Positions 43,301 to 51,185 of a DNA stretch of 64,000 nucleotides are shown piece by piece. The notes under the pieces were generated by a model. It did no database searches and had not been told where the DNA came from. It saw only the letters and a program-made list of their open reading frames with translations. A program made the translations under genes and the position numbers. Each line of letters opens with the position of its first letter. Positions within the stretch are counted from its first letter, which is position 1. The DNA is from Anaerosporobacter mobilis DSM 15930 (GTDB lineage: Bacteria; Bacillota; Clostridia; Lachnospirales; Lachnospiraceae): NCBI RefSeq assembly GCF_900142955.1, contig NZ_FRCP01000011.1:124001-188000 (forward strand). The letters run 5' to 3'.

Positions 43301-44474
43301 GGCCAGAAAAGAGACAGTAAAAAGCCTTAGAAGACAGATTAAAACCTTACCTGCAGAACGTTATGCTGCCTTGATAACAAGCCGTATACGTAGTATGACA
43401 CCAGCAAAAGAGCAACTGGAAAAGGCGATGAAAGTATTATGTGACCAAGCATTTCCACCAGAAGTGTGGGAGGACATTCTTCTACCAGCAAGGGTATCTG
43501 GTTATCGACCTGAATTATTGGAAGAATTACTAGCAAGAGGCGATCTTTTTTGGCGGATTACTTCTGATAAGAGAATTAGTTTTCATTTATATAACGATAT
43601 CAATTGGGATGAGGAGCTTTCAAGTGTAGTAGAAGAATTGGAAGAAAATGAGAAGGTTATTTACGAAGCGTTACTAAAGCGTGGTGCGAGTTTTGCACAG
43701 AGGCTTTCGCCTCTATTAAGTGGTGTTTCCCCATATGATATCTTATTGAATCTAGCGGAAAAAGGCTTGGTGTCTGCAGACAGTTTTGTACCAGCAAGGC
43801 AATGGATGGCTAGGGAAAAGCAAAAGAAAATTACAGTAAGGCAAAAGGTGACTGCACGTGTTAAGGCAATGTCAGCTGGAAGGTGGGAAGTATTACGGCC
43901 TCTAAAAGAACTCTCGGTAGAAGAGCAGTTAGAACGCTTGTTTGACAAAGTTATCATTGTCTGCCGTGAAACAATACAAGGGATTTCATGGAATATGGCA
44001 TTAGAGACATTACGTGTGTGGGAATATACAGGAAGAGTACGCAGAGGGTATTTTATCGAGGGACTGTCGGGAATTCAATTTATTAGAACGAAAGATTTTG
44101 AAGGGGTAATGACAGAGCTTATTCATCCTCTTGATCAGGTGGTTTGGTTATGTGCAGTAGATACCGCACAGCCATGGGGTAAAAGTCTGCCACATATGAA
44201 AGATCGATCGTTTCATAATGTGTCTGGAACTACTGTGGCACTTAGGTCGGGTGTACCGATTGCCGTTTTTGAAAGACAAGGTAAAGTGCTTCGTATATTT
44301 GATAGCAGCAACTTACAAGAAGTTTTACGTAATTTTAGTCAGGATTTTAAAGCTAATCGTATCTTACCTAAGTCCAAACGGATTACAGTAAAAGAGTATC
44401 AGGCAGAGGCTGTTGATGCTTTGATAGATGCTGGATTTTCACGGGAAATGCAAGATTATGTATTGTATAGATAA
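40320..44474 (+). CDS. Lhr-family large DEAD/DEAH-box helicase
   Basis: 1,384 residues from a TTG after AGGAGGAAGCATA. N-terminal superfamily 2 core: Q motif (GTPTAVQQEAWPAI), Walker A SAPTGTGKTLS (residues ~44-54), DELHAII (174-180), LSATIEP, then the second RecA lobe with HHGSLSKEQR, CATSSMELGIDVG and LGRAGH. A winged-helix/Lhr-core domain and the long C-terminal region (~residue 850 to the end) with repeated winged-helix-like modules follow, as in full-length Lhr. Lhr proteins translocate 3'-5' on DNA and unwind RNA-DNA hybrids; a DNA-repair role is likely. The gene is monocistronic. Confidence 0.92.
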   Translation: MSANSLDLFNIVTKQWFSKKLGTPTAVQQEAWPAIALGKHTLVSAPTGTGKTLSAFLVFIDQLKEQARKGTLKQELQLIYISPLKSLAGDIRENLRRPLNGIFEEERSLNPGTRSMPYDITVAIRTGDTSASDRRNMIKTPPHILITTPESLYLMLTSKSGQSILHTAKAIIIDELHAIIDTKRGAHLMLSLARLDKLCNKPLQRIGLSATIEPLSKAAEYLSPDPVTIVSPKMHKQVKLIITSPMLNSHEYLRNTVWEEVARTVYEHCTGTRSVIAFVEGRAYAEKLAYYVNQIAGEGFARTHHGSLSKEQRFIVEQALREGSLRLLCATSSMELGIDVGDIDQVFQIGTPRSISSTLQRLGRAGHNPGRVSIMHIFPREASEGLYCGLTAEVVRNGGIEYSKPPRLCLDVLAQHLVSMATISGYDLDEVMGILSRAYPFYEVTKQDVKDVLCMLAGDYEHEQEIPVRPRILYDRIHDYVEGDTYSRMLAVSAGGTIPDKGMYTLRTEDGVKVGELDEEFVFEARIGDRFLLGTFAWRISRIQKDAVIVTGSSISGARLPFWKGEVKGRCLQTGIAFGRIFHKLFRAYEAGELYEELQGLGLDEVATKGAEEFLTRQINATKVLPDDKTILIEHFSDETGNHQVMVHSVFGKQVNAPLSLLTSVIAKGLVNTNINFVDDDDGFLLFPYDGCSLPEGLLQRINPDTARTILTALLPSTSLFNITFRYNAARALMMGVKNAKRQPLWVQRLRSSQMLDSVIKEDKHPLIRETKRECLEDHWDLEGVEFVLKGIRSGTIQVHEMYMDTPSPMSLPLRRQTEASMMYDYAPTPHSIHRATEDALQQVELAQAGTLITPAKEQLKQQMERKRLPQDENQLHSLLMIEGDIIAGEVDVPIDWFESLARKERVKYIEPGLWIAAEHSDAYQAALDDKDVTVRMDIVRRVLRYRQAQSLELIAERYLFTDGEALEVLEALCRQGSIVESNGLYYHAELYDRARKETVKSLRRQIKTLPAERYAALITSRIRSMTPAKEQLEKAMKVLCDQAFPPEVWEDILLPARVSGYRPELLEELLARGDLFWRITSDKRISFHLYNDINWDEELSSVVEELEENEKVIYEALLKRGASFAQRLSPLLSGVSPYDILLNLAEKGLVSADSFVPARQWMAREKQKKITVRQKVTARVKAMSAGRWEVLRPLKELSVEEQLERLFDKVIIVCRETIQGISWNMALETLRVWEYTGRVRRGYFIEGLSGIQFIRTKDFEGVMTELIHPLDQVVWLCAVDTAQPWGKSLPHMKDRSFHNVSGTTVALRSGVPIAVFERQGKVLRIFDSSNLQEVLRNFSQDFKANRILPKSKRITVKEYQAEAVDALIDAGFSREMQDYVLYR

Positions 44475-44510
44475 AATAAAAAATTATTATTCGACATAAT
44501 CATTTAATAC

Positions 44511-44539
44511 TAGACATTTTGCGATTTCTATATTATGAT
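44511..44539 (+). promoter_or_regulatory. Promoter of the purine riboswitch operon
   Basis: TAGACA (44511-44516), 17-bp spacer, TATGAT (44534-44539); transcription would begin about 15 nt before the riboswitch aptamer. Confidence 0.65.
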
Positions 44540-44562
44540 AAAAAACATAACTCAAAATAAGT

Positions 44563-44633
44563 ACATCGTATAAAGTTGAAAATATGGTTCAACAGTTTCT
44601 ACCAAACTACCTTAAATAGTTTGACTACGATAT
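44563..44633 (+). promoter_or_regulatory. Purine riboswitch, guanine class
   Basis: P1 ATCGTA/TACGAT (44565-44570/44626-44631). P2 GTTGAA/TTCAAC with loop AATATGG. J2/3 AGTTTCTAC (44594-44602). P3 CAAACT/AGTTTG with loop ACCTTAAAT. J3/1 is AC before P1. The discriminator equivalent to xpt C74 is C44625, so the ligand should be guanine, xanthine or hypoxanthine, not adenine. All core nucleotides match the family. Confidence 0.95.
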
Positions 44634-44661
44634 GAAAATTAAAAACACATATCTTAAGAGA

Positions 44662-44694
44662 CTCCATTATACGTGTATCCAATTAAGCGTGGAG
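44662..44694 (+). promoter_or_regulatory. Possible Shine-Dalgarno-sequestering hairpin downstream of riboswitch
   Basis: CTCCA (44662-44666) can pair with TGGAG (44690-44694), which is part of the ribosome site GGAGG (44691-44695). A competing pairing GATATG/CATATC (44629-44634/44648-44653) would break P1. No intrinsic terminator lies between aptamer and start codon, so control of translation start is suggested. The switching logic is inferred. Confidence 0.5.
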
Positions 44695-44702
44695 GCATTG
44701 TA

Positions 44703-46043
44703 ATGAAGAATTATTCTAGTATTTATGAACTTGATGGAAGGGTTCCGGTTGCTAAGGCAATTCCATTTGGTTTACAGCACATCCTTGCTATGTTTGTAGC
44801 AAACATTACCCCAATTATTATCGTAGCAGCTGCATCTGGTTTATCCAGTTCACAAACTGCAAAGTTAATTCAAGCGGCAATGATTATTGCAGGAATCGGT
44901 ACAATAATCCAGTTATATCCGGTCTGGAAAGTAGGATCAAGATTGCCAATTGTAATGGGAATCAGTTTTACCTTTGTGTCTATTCTTTGCTTTATAGGTA
45001 GTCAATATGGTTATCCTACGGCTATAGGTGCCATTATAGTAGGCGGGATTATTGAGGGCGTTTTAGGATTATTTGCCCGTTACTGGAGAAGAATTATTAC
45101 TCCTATTGTGGCAGCTAGCGTTGTAACAGCAATTGGTTTTTCTTTATTAAATGTTGGTGCATACTCCTTTGGTGGAGGAAATGGAAGTATAGATTTTGGT
45201 TCCCTTTCTAATTTAGCACTTGGTGGTATTACACTTGTATGTTGCTTGGCTTTTACAATACTTGCGAAGGGACAATACAAACAGTTATCGGTTTTATTTG
45301 GACTAGTTGTTGGCTATGTGGTTGCAATCATTATGGGGAAAGTTGATTTTCAAGAAGTAGCAGTGTCTAATCTCTTCTCACTCCCAGAAATCTTACCCTT
45401 TAAGCCAGAATTCAATATCAGTGCGATTGTTTCAGTTGTATTGATTTATCTAGTTTCAGCAACCGAAACTATTGGTGATACATCAGCACTTGCAGAAGCT
45501 GGATTAAATCGAGATGCTACAGAGAAAGAGATATCAGGAGCACTTGCCTGTGATGGTTTCATTAGTTCGTTATCAGGGGTATTCGGATGTATGCCAATTA
45601 CTTCTTTCAGTCAGAATGTCGGGCTTGTAGCTATGACCAAAGTAGTCAATCGTTTTACCCTCTTAATGGGAGGAATAATTATGATTCTGTCAGGATTATT
45701 CCCACCAATAGGAGCAATCTTAGCAACATTACCAGAACCCGTTCTTGGAGGATGTACCTTAATCATGTTTGGAACCATTGTAGTGAGTGGATTACAGATG
45801 ATTGCAAAATGTGGTTTCAACCAAAGAAACCTATTGATTGTAGCGTTATCATTAAGCATAGGAATTGGATTTACACAAGTACCAGATATATTTCGTGTAT
45901 TCCCAACAATCATTCGTAATGTGTTTGCAGAAAACTGCGTAGCAGTTGTATTCTTAACTGCAGTTATTTTAAATCTTATTCTACCGAAGAATATGGAAGT
46001 GGAGCAACAAGAAAAAGCACAATTAGTGAAGGAGATAGAGTAG
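44703..46043 (+). CDS. Xanthine/uracil-type nucleobase permease (NCS2 family)
   Basis: 446 residues from the ATG 7 nt after GGAGG; a longer frame from 44673 begins before the ribosome site. Membrane protein of about 14 segments with the NCS2/NAT signature QNVGLVAMTK (pattern [QEP]NxGxxxxT[RKG]), preceded by SATETIGDTSALAEAG and CMPITSFS. These proteins co-transport xanthine, uric acid or uracil with a cation. Control by a guanine-class riboswitch and co-transcription with xpt favour a purine, probably xanthine (PbuX-like). Two bp separate its stop from the xpt start. Confidence 0.93.
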   Translation: MKNYSSIYELDGRVPVAKAIPFGLQHILAMFVANITPIIIVAAASGLSSSQTAKLIQAAMIIAGIGTIIQLYPVWKVGSRLPIVMGISFTFVSILCFIGSQYGYPTAIGAIIVGGIIEGVLGLFARYWRRIITPIVAASVVTAIGFSLLNVGAYSFGGGNGSIDFGSLSNLALGGITLVCCLAFTILAKGQYKQLSVLFGLVVGYVVAIIMGKVDFQEVAVSNLFSLPEILPFKPEFNISAIVSVVLIYLVSATETIGDTSALAEAGLNRDATEKEISGALACDGFISSLSGVFGCMPITSFSQNVGLVAMTKVVNRFTLLMGGIIMILSGLFPPIGAILATLPEPVLGGCTLIMFGTIVVSGLQMIAKCGFNQRNLLIVALSLSIGIGFTQVPDIFRVFPTIIRNVFAENCVAVVFLTAVILNLILPKNMEVEQQEKAQLVKEIE

Positions 46044-46045
46044 AT

Positions 46046-46618
46046 ATGCAACTTTTAAAAGATCGCATTAACAAAGATGGTAAGATTAAAGAAGGAAATG
46101 TGCTAAAAGTAGATTCGTTCTTAAATCATCAGATTGATATCGAGTTACTTGAAGAGATTGGTAAAGAATTCAAACGACGTTTTGAAGGCGAAGAGATAAC
46201 GAAGATATTAACAATTGAAGCTTCTGGGATTGCTATCGCTTGTATTGCAGCAAAATACTTTAATGTACCAGTTTTATTTGCTAAGAAATCGAAGACGAAA
46301 AATATTGCAGGGGAAGTGTATACCAGCAAAGTGGAGTCATTTACACATGGTAAAGTGTACGATATCATGGTGTCCAAAGAATTCTTATTAAAAGAGGATA
46401 AAGTATTAATCCTAGATGACTTCTTAGCAAATGGACAAGCACTATTAGGGCTTTCCAAACTAGTAGAAGATGCTGGCGCTACAGTAGTTGGTGCAGGAAT
46501 TGTAATAGAAAAAGGTTTCCAAGTAGGTGGAGAATTAATTCGTAAGCAGGGAATTCATCTAGAGTCTCTTGCAATTATAGAGAAGATGAGTGTAGAAGAT
46601 GGCGTGACATATAGATAG
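46046..46618 (+). CDS. xpt: Xanthine phosphoribosyltransferase
   Basis: 190 residues. It makes XMP from xanthine and PRPP. The PRPP-binding loop VLILDDFLANGQALLGL is conserved. The start MQLLKDRINKDGKIKEGNVLKVDSFL-type segment (here ending NHQIDIELLEEIG) and the region around LFAKKSKTKNI are typical of Xpt. AAGGAG lies upstream at the end of the permease gene. With the permease it forms a purine-salvage unit repressed by guanine through the leader riboswitch. Confidence 0.95.
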   Translation: MQLLKDRINKDGKIKEGNVLKVDSFLNHQIDIELLEEIGKEFKRRFEGEEITKILTIEASGIAIACIAAKYFNVPVLFAKKSKTKNIAGEVYTSKVESFTHGKVYDIMVSKEFLLKEDKVLILDDFLANGQALLGLSKLVEDAGATVVGAGIVIEKGFQVGGELIRKQGIHLESLAIIEKMSVEDGVTYR

Positions 46619-46637
46619 GATATAAACTAGGAATAAC

Positions 46638-46680
46638 AAAGGGTGTACAATATGAGAGTATTGTATGCCCTTTGTTGTAT
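46638..46680 (+). terminator. Hairpin terminator of the permease-xpt operon
   Basis: AAAGGGTGTACAATA (46638-46652) pairs fully with TATTGTATGCCCTTT (46659-46673), including two G-U pairs, then GTTGTAT. Confidence 0.75.
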
Positions 46681-46756
46681 AATCGTGTAACTCCATATAG
46701 GTGATATTTGATTGCATTTAATTTGGAGGGATTAACAATATAAGGGAAATTTGAAC

Positions 46757-46785
46757 TTGACAAATGACAAGACAATAATTAATAT
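46757..46785 (+). promoter_or_regulatory. Promoter upstream of the NRPS remnant
   Basis: TTGACA (46757-46762), 17-bp spacer, TAATAT (46780-46785). It would give a ~200-nt leader before the first NRPS reading frame; I see no ORF or known RNA motif in that leader. Confidence 0.6.
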
Positions 46786-46993
46786 AGGAATAATGTGTAA
46801 AATATAATAAAATATTGCCTATTGTTGTCTGAATATAAAGTATAAAGCTATAACAAGGATAAATATAATCCTAACTTACTCTGATAAAAGGATTTATTAT
46901 CTCATAGCATTTGCAATCATTAACATTATCATAACAATTGGAGTATTTTCAATTTTTATACAGGACTTAAAATGCGTGCAGAAGGGAGTATTT

Positions 46994-48154
46994 ATGAGAA
47001 GTGTTAAAGATACCTTTATATTACATGAAGAAGAGAAAACCCCAATAGTAACAAAATATTTTTCGCTTGTTTATGGAGTGAATAGTATTGCTAATGATGA
47101 TGTAAAGAGAGAAGTTGTGTTGGGGGATATTTCGTGTGAAAATATGTATATTACAAAGCCTATTTCTGCGTTGGCCTATATAATATTCAAATATACAAAT
47201 CGGGAAAAGTTTTCGATTATGTATTTTGATGAATCAGATAAATATGCGTATTGTGATATTGGAGAGAATACATTTTTGGATGAAATCAATCTTGAAACTG
47301 GTAAAATACAACCGATAGATAATAGCTTATCTGATATAATGGTCAATATTTCAGGTGAAAAACTAAAAACAAGTACAATGGATCAGTACAATATGATATT
47401 GGATATTGATGTGCAAAATAAAAAGATAGTATTTTCTGCTAAGTATAATGTAAAAGTTTACGACGAAACGTTTGTGAAACAAATAGGAACACATTGGATA
47501 AGTGCAATGAAGAGAATAAATTCCTCTGAACACAAAAAAATATGTGACTTAGATTTGGATTCTGAAGAAGAAAATCGGTTAAATTGGAAACAGATTCGTT
47601 GTTCTGAAGATCAGTATAATTATGAATATAATTATTCAATAATTGGGAGGCTTAATGGGGATATACATAAATATTGGGATAGAGTTGCTATAAGTGATTG
47701 TAAAGGAAATATGACGTATAAGCAACTGCATATTGCTTCTAATAAAGTTGCCAATTTATTAAAAGAAAATGATGTTAATAGTGGAGATAATGTGGCGATT
47801 ATTGGTTCACGATGTCGTGAAATGATAATTTCTATATTAGGGATTCTTAAACGGGGAGCTACCTACATACCCATAGATATGGAACTTCCGTTGCTTAGAA
47901 TTAATTATATCTTGCAGGATGCTAGAATAAAGAAAGTAATAATGCTAGAAGAAATCGAAGTTGAGAACAACTTCCCAATATTAACGTTAGACAATATTGA
48001 AAATTATTCAGAGCAGTACATTTACAATGATGTTAGCGATGATCACTGCGCATATATTTTATACACTTCTGGCACGATTGGTAAGCCAAAACGAGATAAG
48101 TATAGCTCAATTTGTTCCAGTAACTTTACAGGAATTATTGGCGGATTCGGATAA
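46994..48154 (+). pseudogene. NRPS, 5' fragment: C-terminal part of C domain and N-terminal half of A domain
   Basis: The frame starts at ATG 46994 after AGAAGGGAG and runs to a stop at 48152. Residues 1-190 look like the C-terminal lobe of a condensation domain (EKLKTSTMDQYNMILDIDV, VKVYDETFVKQIGTHW) and end with the C-to-A linker (ICDLDLDSEEENRLNW). The adenylation domain follows: AISDCKGNMTYKQLHIASNK (A1 region), GATYIPIDMELPLLRINYIL (A2) and ILYTSGTIGKPK (A3, nucleotides 48059-48091). After GKPK the frame turns to unrelated residues and stops, while the other half continues in another frame. Expression would give a truncated, inactive adenylation enzyme. Confidence 0.85.
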
Positions 48155-49979
48155 AATAGATTGCTTAAATATTGTAATTTGTGGAGGGGATAAGTTAGAT
48201 AATGATTTAAAAAATAAAATTCTACAAAAAGGATATAATCTTTATAATAATTATGGACCTACTGAATTTACTGTTGATGCAATAGCATGTAAATGTGAAT
48301 TAAGCCATAATGATCTGGGATATCCAATTGCTAATACAGAAGCCTATATTATGACTGAGAAAGATAAATTGCAGGTATTAGGCGCCCAAGGAGAATTATG
48401 TTTAGCAGGGGCAGGAATATCTATCGGCTATTATAATAAAAGAGATTTGACAGAAGAAAAATTTGTTTGGAATAAGGTCTTGAATAAAAGACTTTATAAA
48501 ACTGGAGATTTGGCAATTATAATGCCAAATGGCATCGTAAAGTTTATAGGAAGAAAAGATGATCAGGTTAAGATAAATGGGCTTCGTATCGAATTAGAAG
48601 AAATAGAACATTACATAAATCAATTTCAGGGAATTAATGAAGCTGTTGTTGTCGTAATAGATAATACTTATGGTGGAAAAGCACTCTGTGCGTATTATCG
48701 CGCTGATGCTACTGTTTTATATGATAAGTTAAGGGCGTATTTAATCAATTATTTACCTCAATATATGATACCTAGTCATTTGATAAAGATTTCAAAATGG
48801 CCTACGACACCTAATGGGAAAATTGATAAAAAGGCACTTTGTATGTGGAATAATAATGATGAAAAGAAGAAGTATGTTGCACCTCGAACTAAAGTTGAGA
48901 AAGAAATTTCACATATATGGAAAAAGATACTAGGAAAAAGTCAAATTAGTATATGCGAAGAATTTATAAATGCTGGCGGGGATTCATTGAAGGCAACAAT
49001 TTTTTCTACTCTTATGCTTGAAAGATTCAAAACCCAAGTACCACTTAACAAAATGTTAACCTACACAATCAAAGAGATAGCAGAGTTAGTAAATGAAAAT
49101 AATATAGAAAAAACTATAGTAAACGATGAAAATCTAATTCTTTTAAAAGAGGGTACAGATTCTGAGAAAAATCTTTTTTTGATTCATCCGGGTAATGGAG
49201 AAGCTGAAGTATTTGTTGATTTATGTGATAACTTAGACGTAGACTATACTATGTGGGGAATAAGAGCGGATCGATTGAATAAGTATTCTCCTAAAAATAG
49301 TAAGCTAGAAGAAATTGCATCTAAATATATTAATAAAATTGAAACAATACAACAAGGTGGTAAATATAATGTTATTGGGTGGTGTATCGGAGGAAGTATA
49401 GCTTTTGAAATAGCGTTACAACTAGAGAAAAAAGGAAAAGAACTCGGCTTTTTTGGAATGATTAATAGTTTTGCACCAGATCGAAAATTCTGGGGGGAAA
49501 TCCATGAGTTTACTGTAAGTACGGAAGAAAAGATGATTAGCGAGTTGCCAGAATATAAGACATTTACGGATAGATATGCTGGATTAAAAGATATACAAGA
49601 TATCTGGAGCAATCTCATAGGTTATTATGATGAAATAGACTTATCTGTTGAAGTATTAAAGCAATTTGTATATGACGATATGGATAGAGCGATTCCTAAT
49701 TATAATGCTGCAGATATAAATGTTAATGAAATAATATATTATATTAATGTTCTAAGAATGTTTGATAATATTAGAGCGTTATATGTCCCAGAGAGAAAAT
49801 TAAAAGCAAAATGCCATTTTTTTGCTGCAACTGATGAAACTGCTGCTAATATTGAATTATGGAATGAATACTGTCATAAGCCGTTAAATATATACAATAT
49901 TAAAGGTGATAATTTTTCAATATTAAGATACCCAAATGTGAAAGCGTTTTCTGATCTATTAAATAAACTATTGAGGTAA
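48087..49979 (+). pseudogene. NRPS, 3' fragment: C-terminal A domain, PCP and thioesterase
   Basis: In the third frame, A-domain homology resumes right at the break as NEISIAQFVPVTLQELL, then NYGPTEFTVDA (A5), LYKTGDLAIIMPNGIVKFIGRKDDQVKINGLRIE (broken here as A7 YKTGDL, A8 GRKDDQVKINGLRIE) and TPNGKIDKKAL (A10). The PCP has GGDSLKA with the phosphopantetheine Ser codon at 48984. The C-terminal thioesterase has VIGWCIGGSIAFE, where the nucleophile position is Cys (TGT at 49383-49385). The segment between A3 and NEISIAQF, about 80-90 residues with A4, is missing. An ATG at 47997 opens this frame but encodes shadow sequence before the break. A DMT-family exporter follows. Confidence 0.85.
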
Positions 49980-50023
49980 TATTAATATGTAACGTTAGGA
50001 TAGCGAAAGGAAAAGGTATAGAT

Positions 50024-50920
50024 ATGAAAAGTAAGCATGCAGATATGTTATTGATCTTGATTACGGCTATATGGGGATTGTCTTTCCCACTCATTCGAAA
50101 CTCTTTGCCATATATTTCAGAAATTACATATTTGTTTTATAGATTTATGTTAGCCAGTATAATATTAGTATTGATTTTTTGGAAAAAATATAAATTAATT
50201 AATTCTTCTGTATTGATAAAAGGGACAATATTAGGTATTTCATTATTTGGAGCCTTAAGTTTTACAGTATTTGCATTACAATACACCACTGCTTCCAATG
50301 TTGCTTTTATTACAGGTCTAAATATTGTTATTGTACCGTTTTTTTATAATTTAATTTTAAAGAAAAAAATTGATTTAATAAAAAAAATTAGTATTATTAT
50401 TGCAGTAATCGGTCTTGTTTTTATATCAGGAGGCTTACAACTACAATTTAATCAAGGTGATTTATTAGCATTTTTATGCGCATTATGCATTTCTGCCCAA
50501 ATTATATTGACGGATATTTTTGCTAGATCTGAGGATTCAATTATATTAGGGTGTTTACAAGTTAATGTCGCTACCGTTATTTATTTCATTACTTGTTTTA
50601 TTAGCGGTGTTGGATTTTCCTTTGATGTTAAAGAAATAGTAGTAATTACCATTGTATTTACGGGAATCGCGGGAACTGCCTTGGCATTCGTAGGACAAAC
50701 TTATGTACAAAAATATACATCGCCAGCTCATGTGGCAATTATTTTTATATTAGAACCCGTATTTGGAGCTGTGTTTGCTTTAATAATACCTAATTTAGAT
50801 GGTACAATCGAAATGATTTCCCCTATCAAGGGAATTGGTTGTGCATTATTGATTTTGGCGATGATTCTTACTGAAACTTTTGGACGGAAAAAAATTAGTA
50901 AAGTTAGTGAATGTGATTAA
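50024..50920 (+). CDS. EamA/DMT-superfamily transporter
   Basis: 298 residues, ten membrane helices in two EamA repeats. The first begins LLILITAIWGLSFPLIRNSLPYI with the usual W-G-xxF start; the second starts near GDLLAFLCALCISAQIILTD. The end holds SPAHVAIIFILEPVFGAVFAL, the conserved family segment. RhaT/EamA proteins export amino acids, metabolites or drugs; the substrate is unknown. AAAGGAAAAGG precedes the ATG and it lies 44 bp after the NRPS remnant in the same direction, so it may once have exported the peptide product. Confidence 0.9.
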   Translation: MKSKHADMLLILITAIWGLSFPLIRNSLPYISEITYLFYRFMLASIILVLIFWKKYKLINSSVLIKGTILGISLFGALSFTVFALQYTTASNVAFITGLNIVIVPFFYNLILKKKIDLIKKISIIIAVIGLVFISGGLQLQFNQGDLLAFLCALCISAQIILTDIFARSEDSIILGCLQVNVATVIYFITCFISGVGFSFDVKEIVVITIVFTGIAGTALAFVGQTYVQKYTSPAHVAIIFILEPVFGAVFALIIPNLDGTIEMISPIKGIGCALLILAMILTETFGRKKISKVSECD

Positions 50921-50983
50921 TAGTAGGAGAAGATAGTTGTATTGAGATATTAAAGACAAATGCATAGAGGATAGTGAGTTCAA

Positions 50984-51030
50984 GAAAGACCTACATACTG
51001 ATACAAGATATATCAGTATGCAGGTCTTTC
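50984..51030. repeat. 47-bp near-perfect palindrome, family member 1 (terminator-like)
   Basis: Arms starting GAAAGACCTACATACTGATA and ending TATCAGTATGCAGGTCTTTC form a 20-bp stem with one mismatch and a 7-nt loop. The element at 59122-59168 has the same length and shares the outer GAAAGACCT...AGGTCTTTC and the inner ACTGATA...TATCAGTA blocks, with compensating differences between. No T run follows. Confidence 0.8.
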
Positions 51031-51103
51031 TAATATATACTGTGTTAATATATCTTAATTTCTGATAGTAATAAAATAGTTACCAATTATAGTTAAATAC
51101 TTC

Positions 51104-51166
51104 TTGACAAAGTAGCAAAAAGATACTAACATATCGATGTAGATAGTAGCTAAATAATACTAACAT
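51104..51166 (+). promoter_or_regulatory. Promoter and candidate operator of the NAD-salvage operon
   Basis: TTGACA (51104-51109), 17-bp spacer, TAACAT (51127-51132). The decamer ATACTAACAT occurs twice (51123-51132, covering the -10, and 51157-51166). Such paired copies around the start site are a good place for the NrtR-like repressor encoded first in the operon. Operator identity is inferred. Confidence 0.6.
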
Positions 51167-51185
51167 GAAATGGAAGGTGATAGGG

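Noticed and set aside
45587..46051. 110- and 146-codon frames within the permease gene
   Set aside because: Shadow frames of a strongly coding membrane protein; no independent start signals.
47997..48086. ATG-opened N-terminus of the second NRPS reading frame as a true start
   Set aside because: The first 30 codons are the shadow of the upstream A-domain frame; homology to A domains in this frame begins only at the break near 48093.
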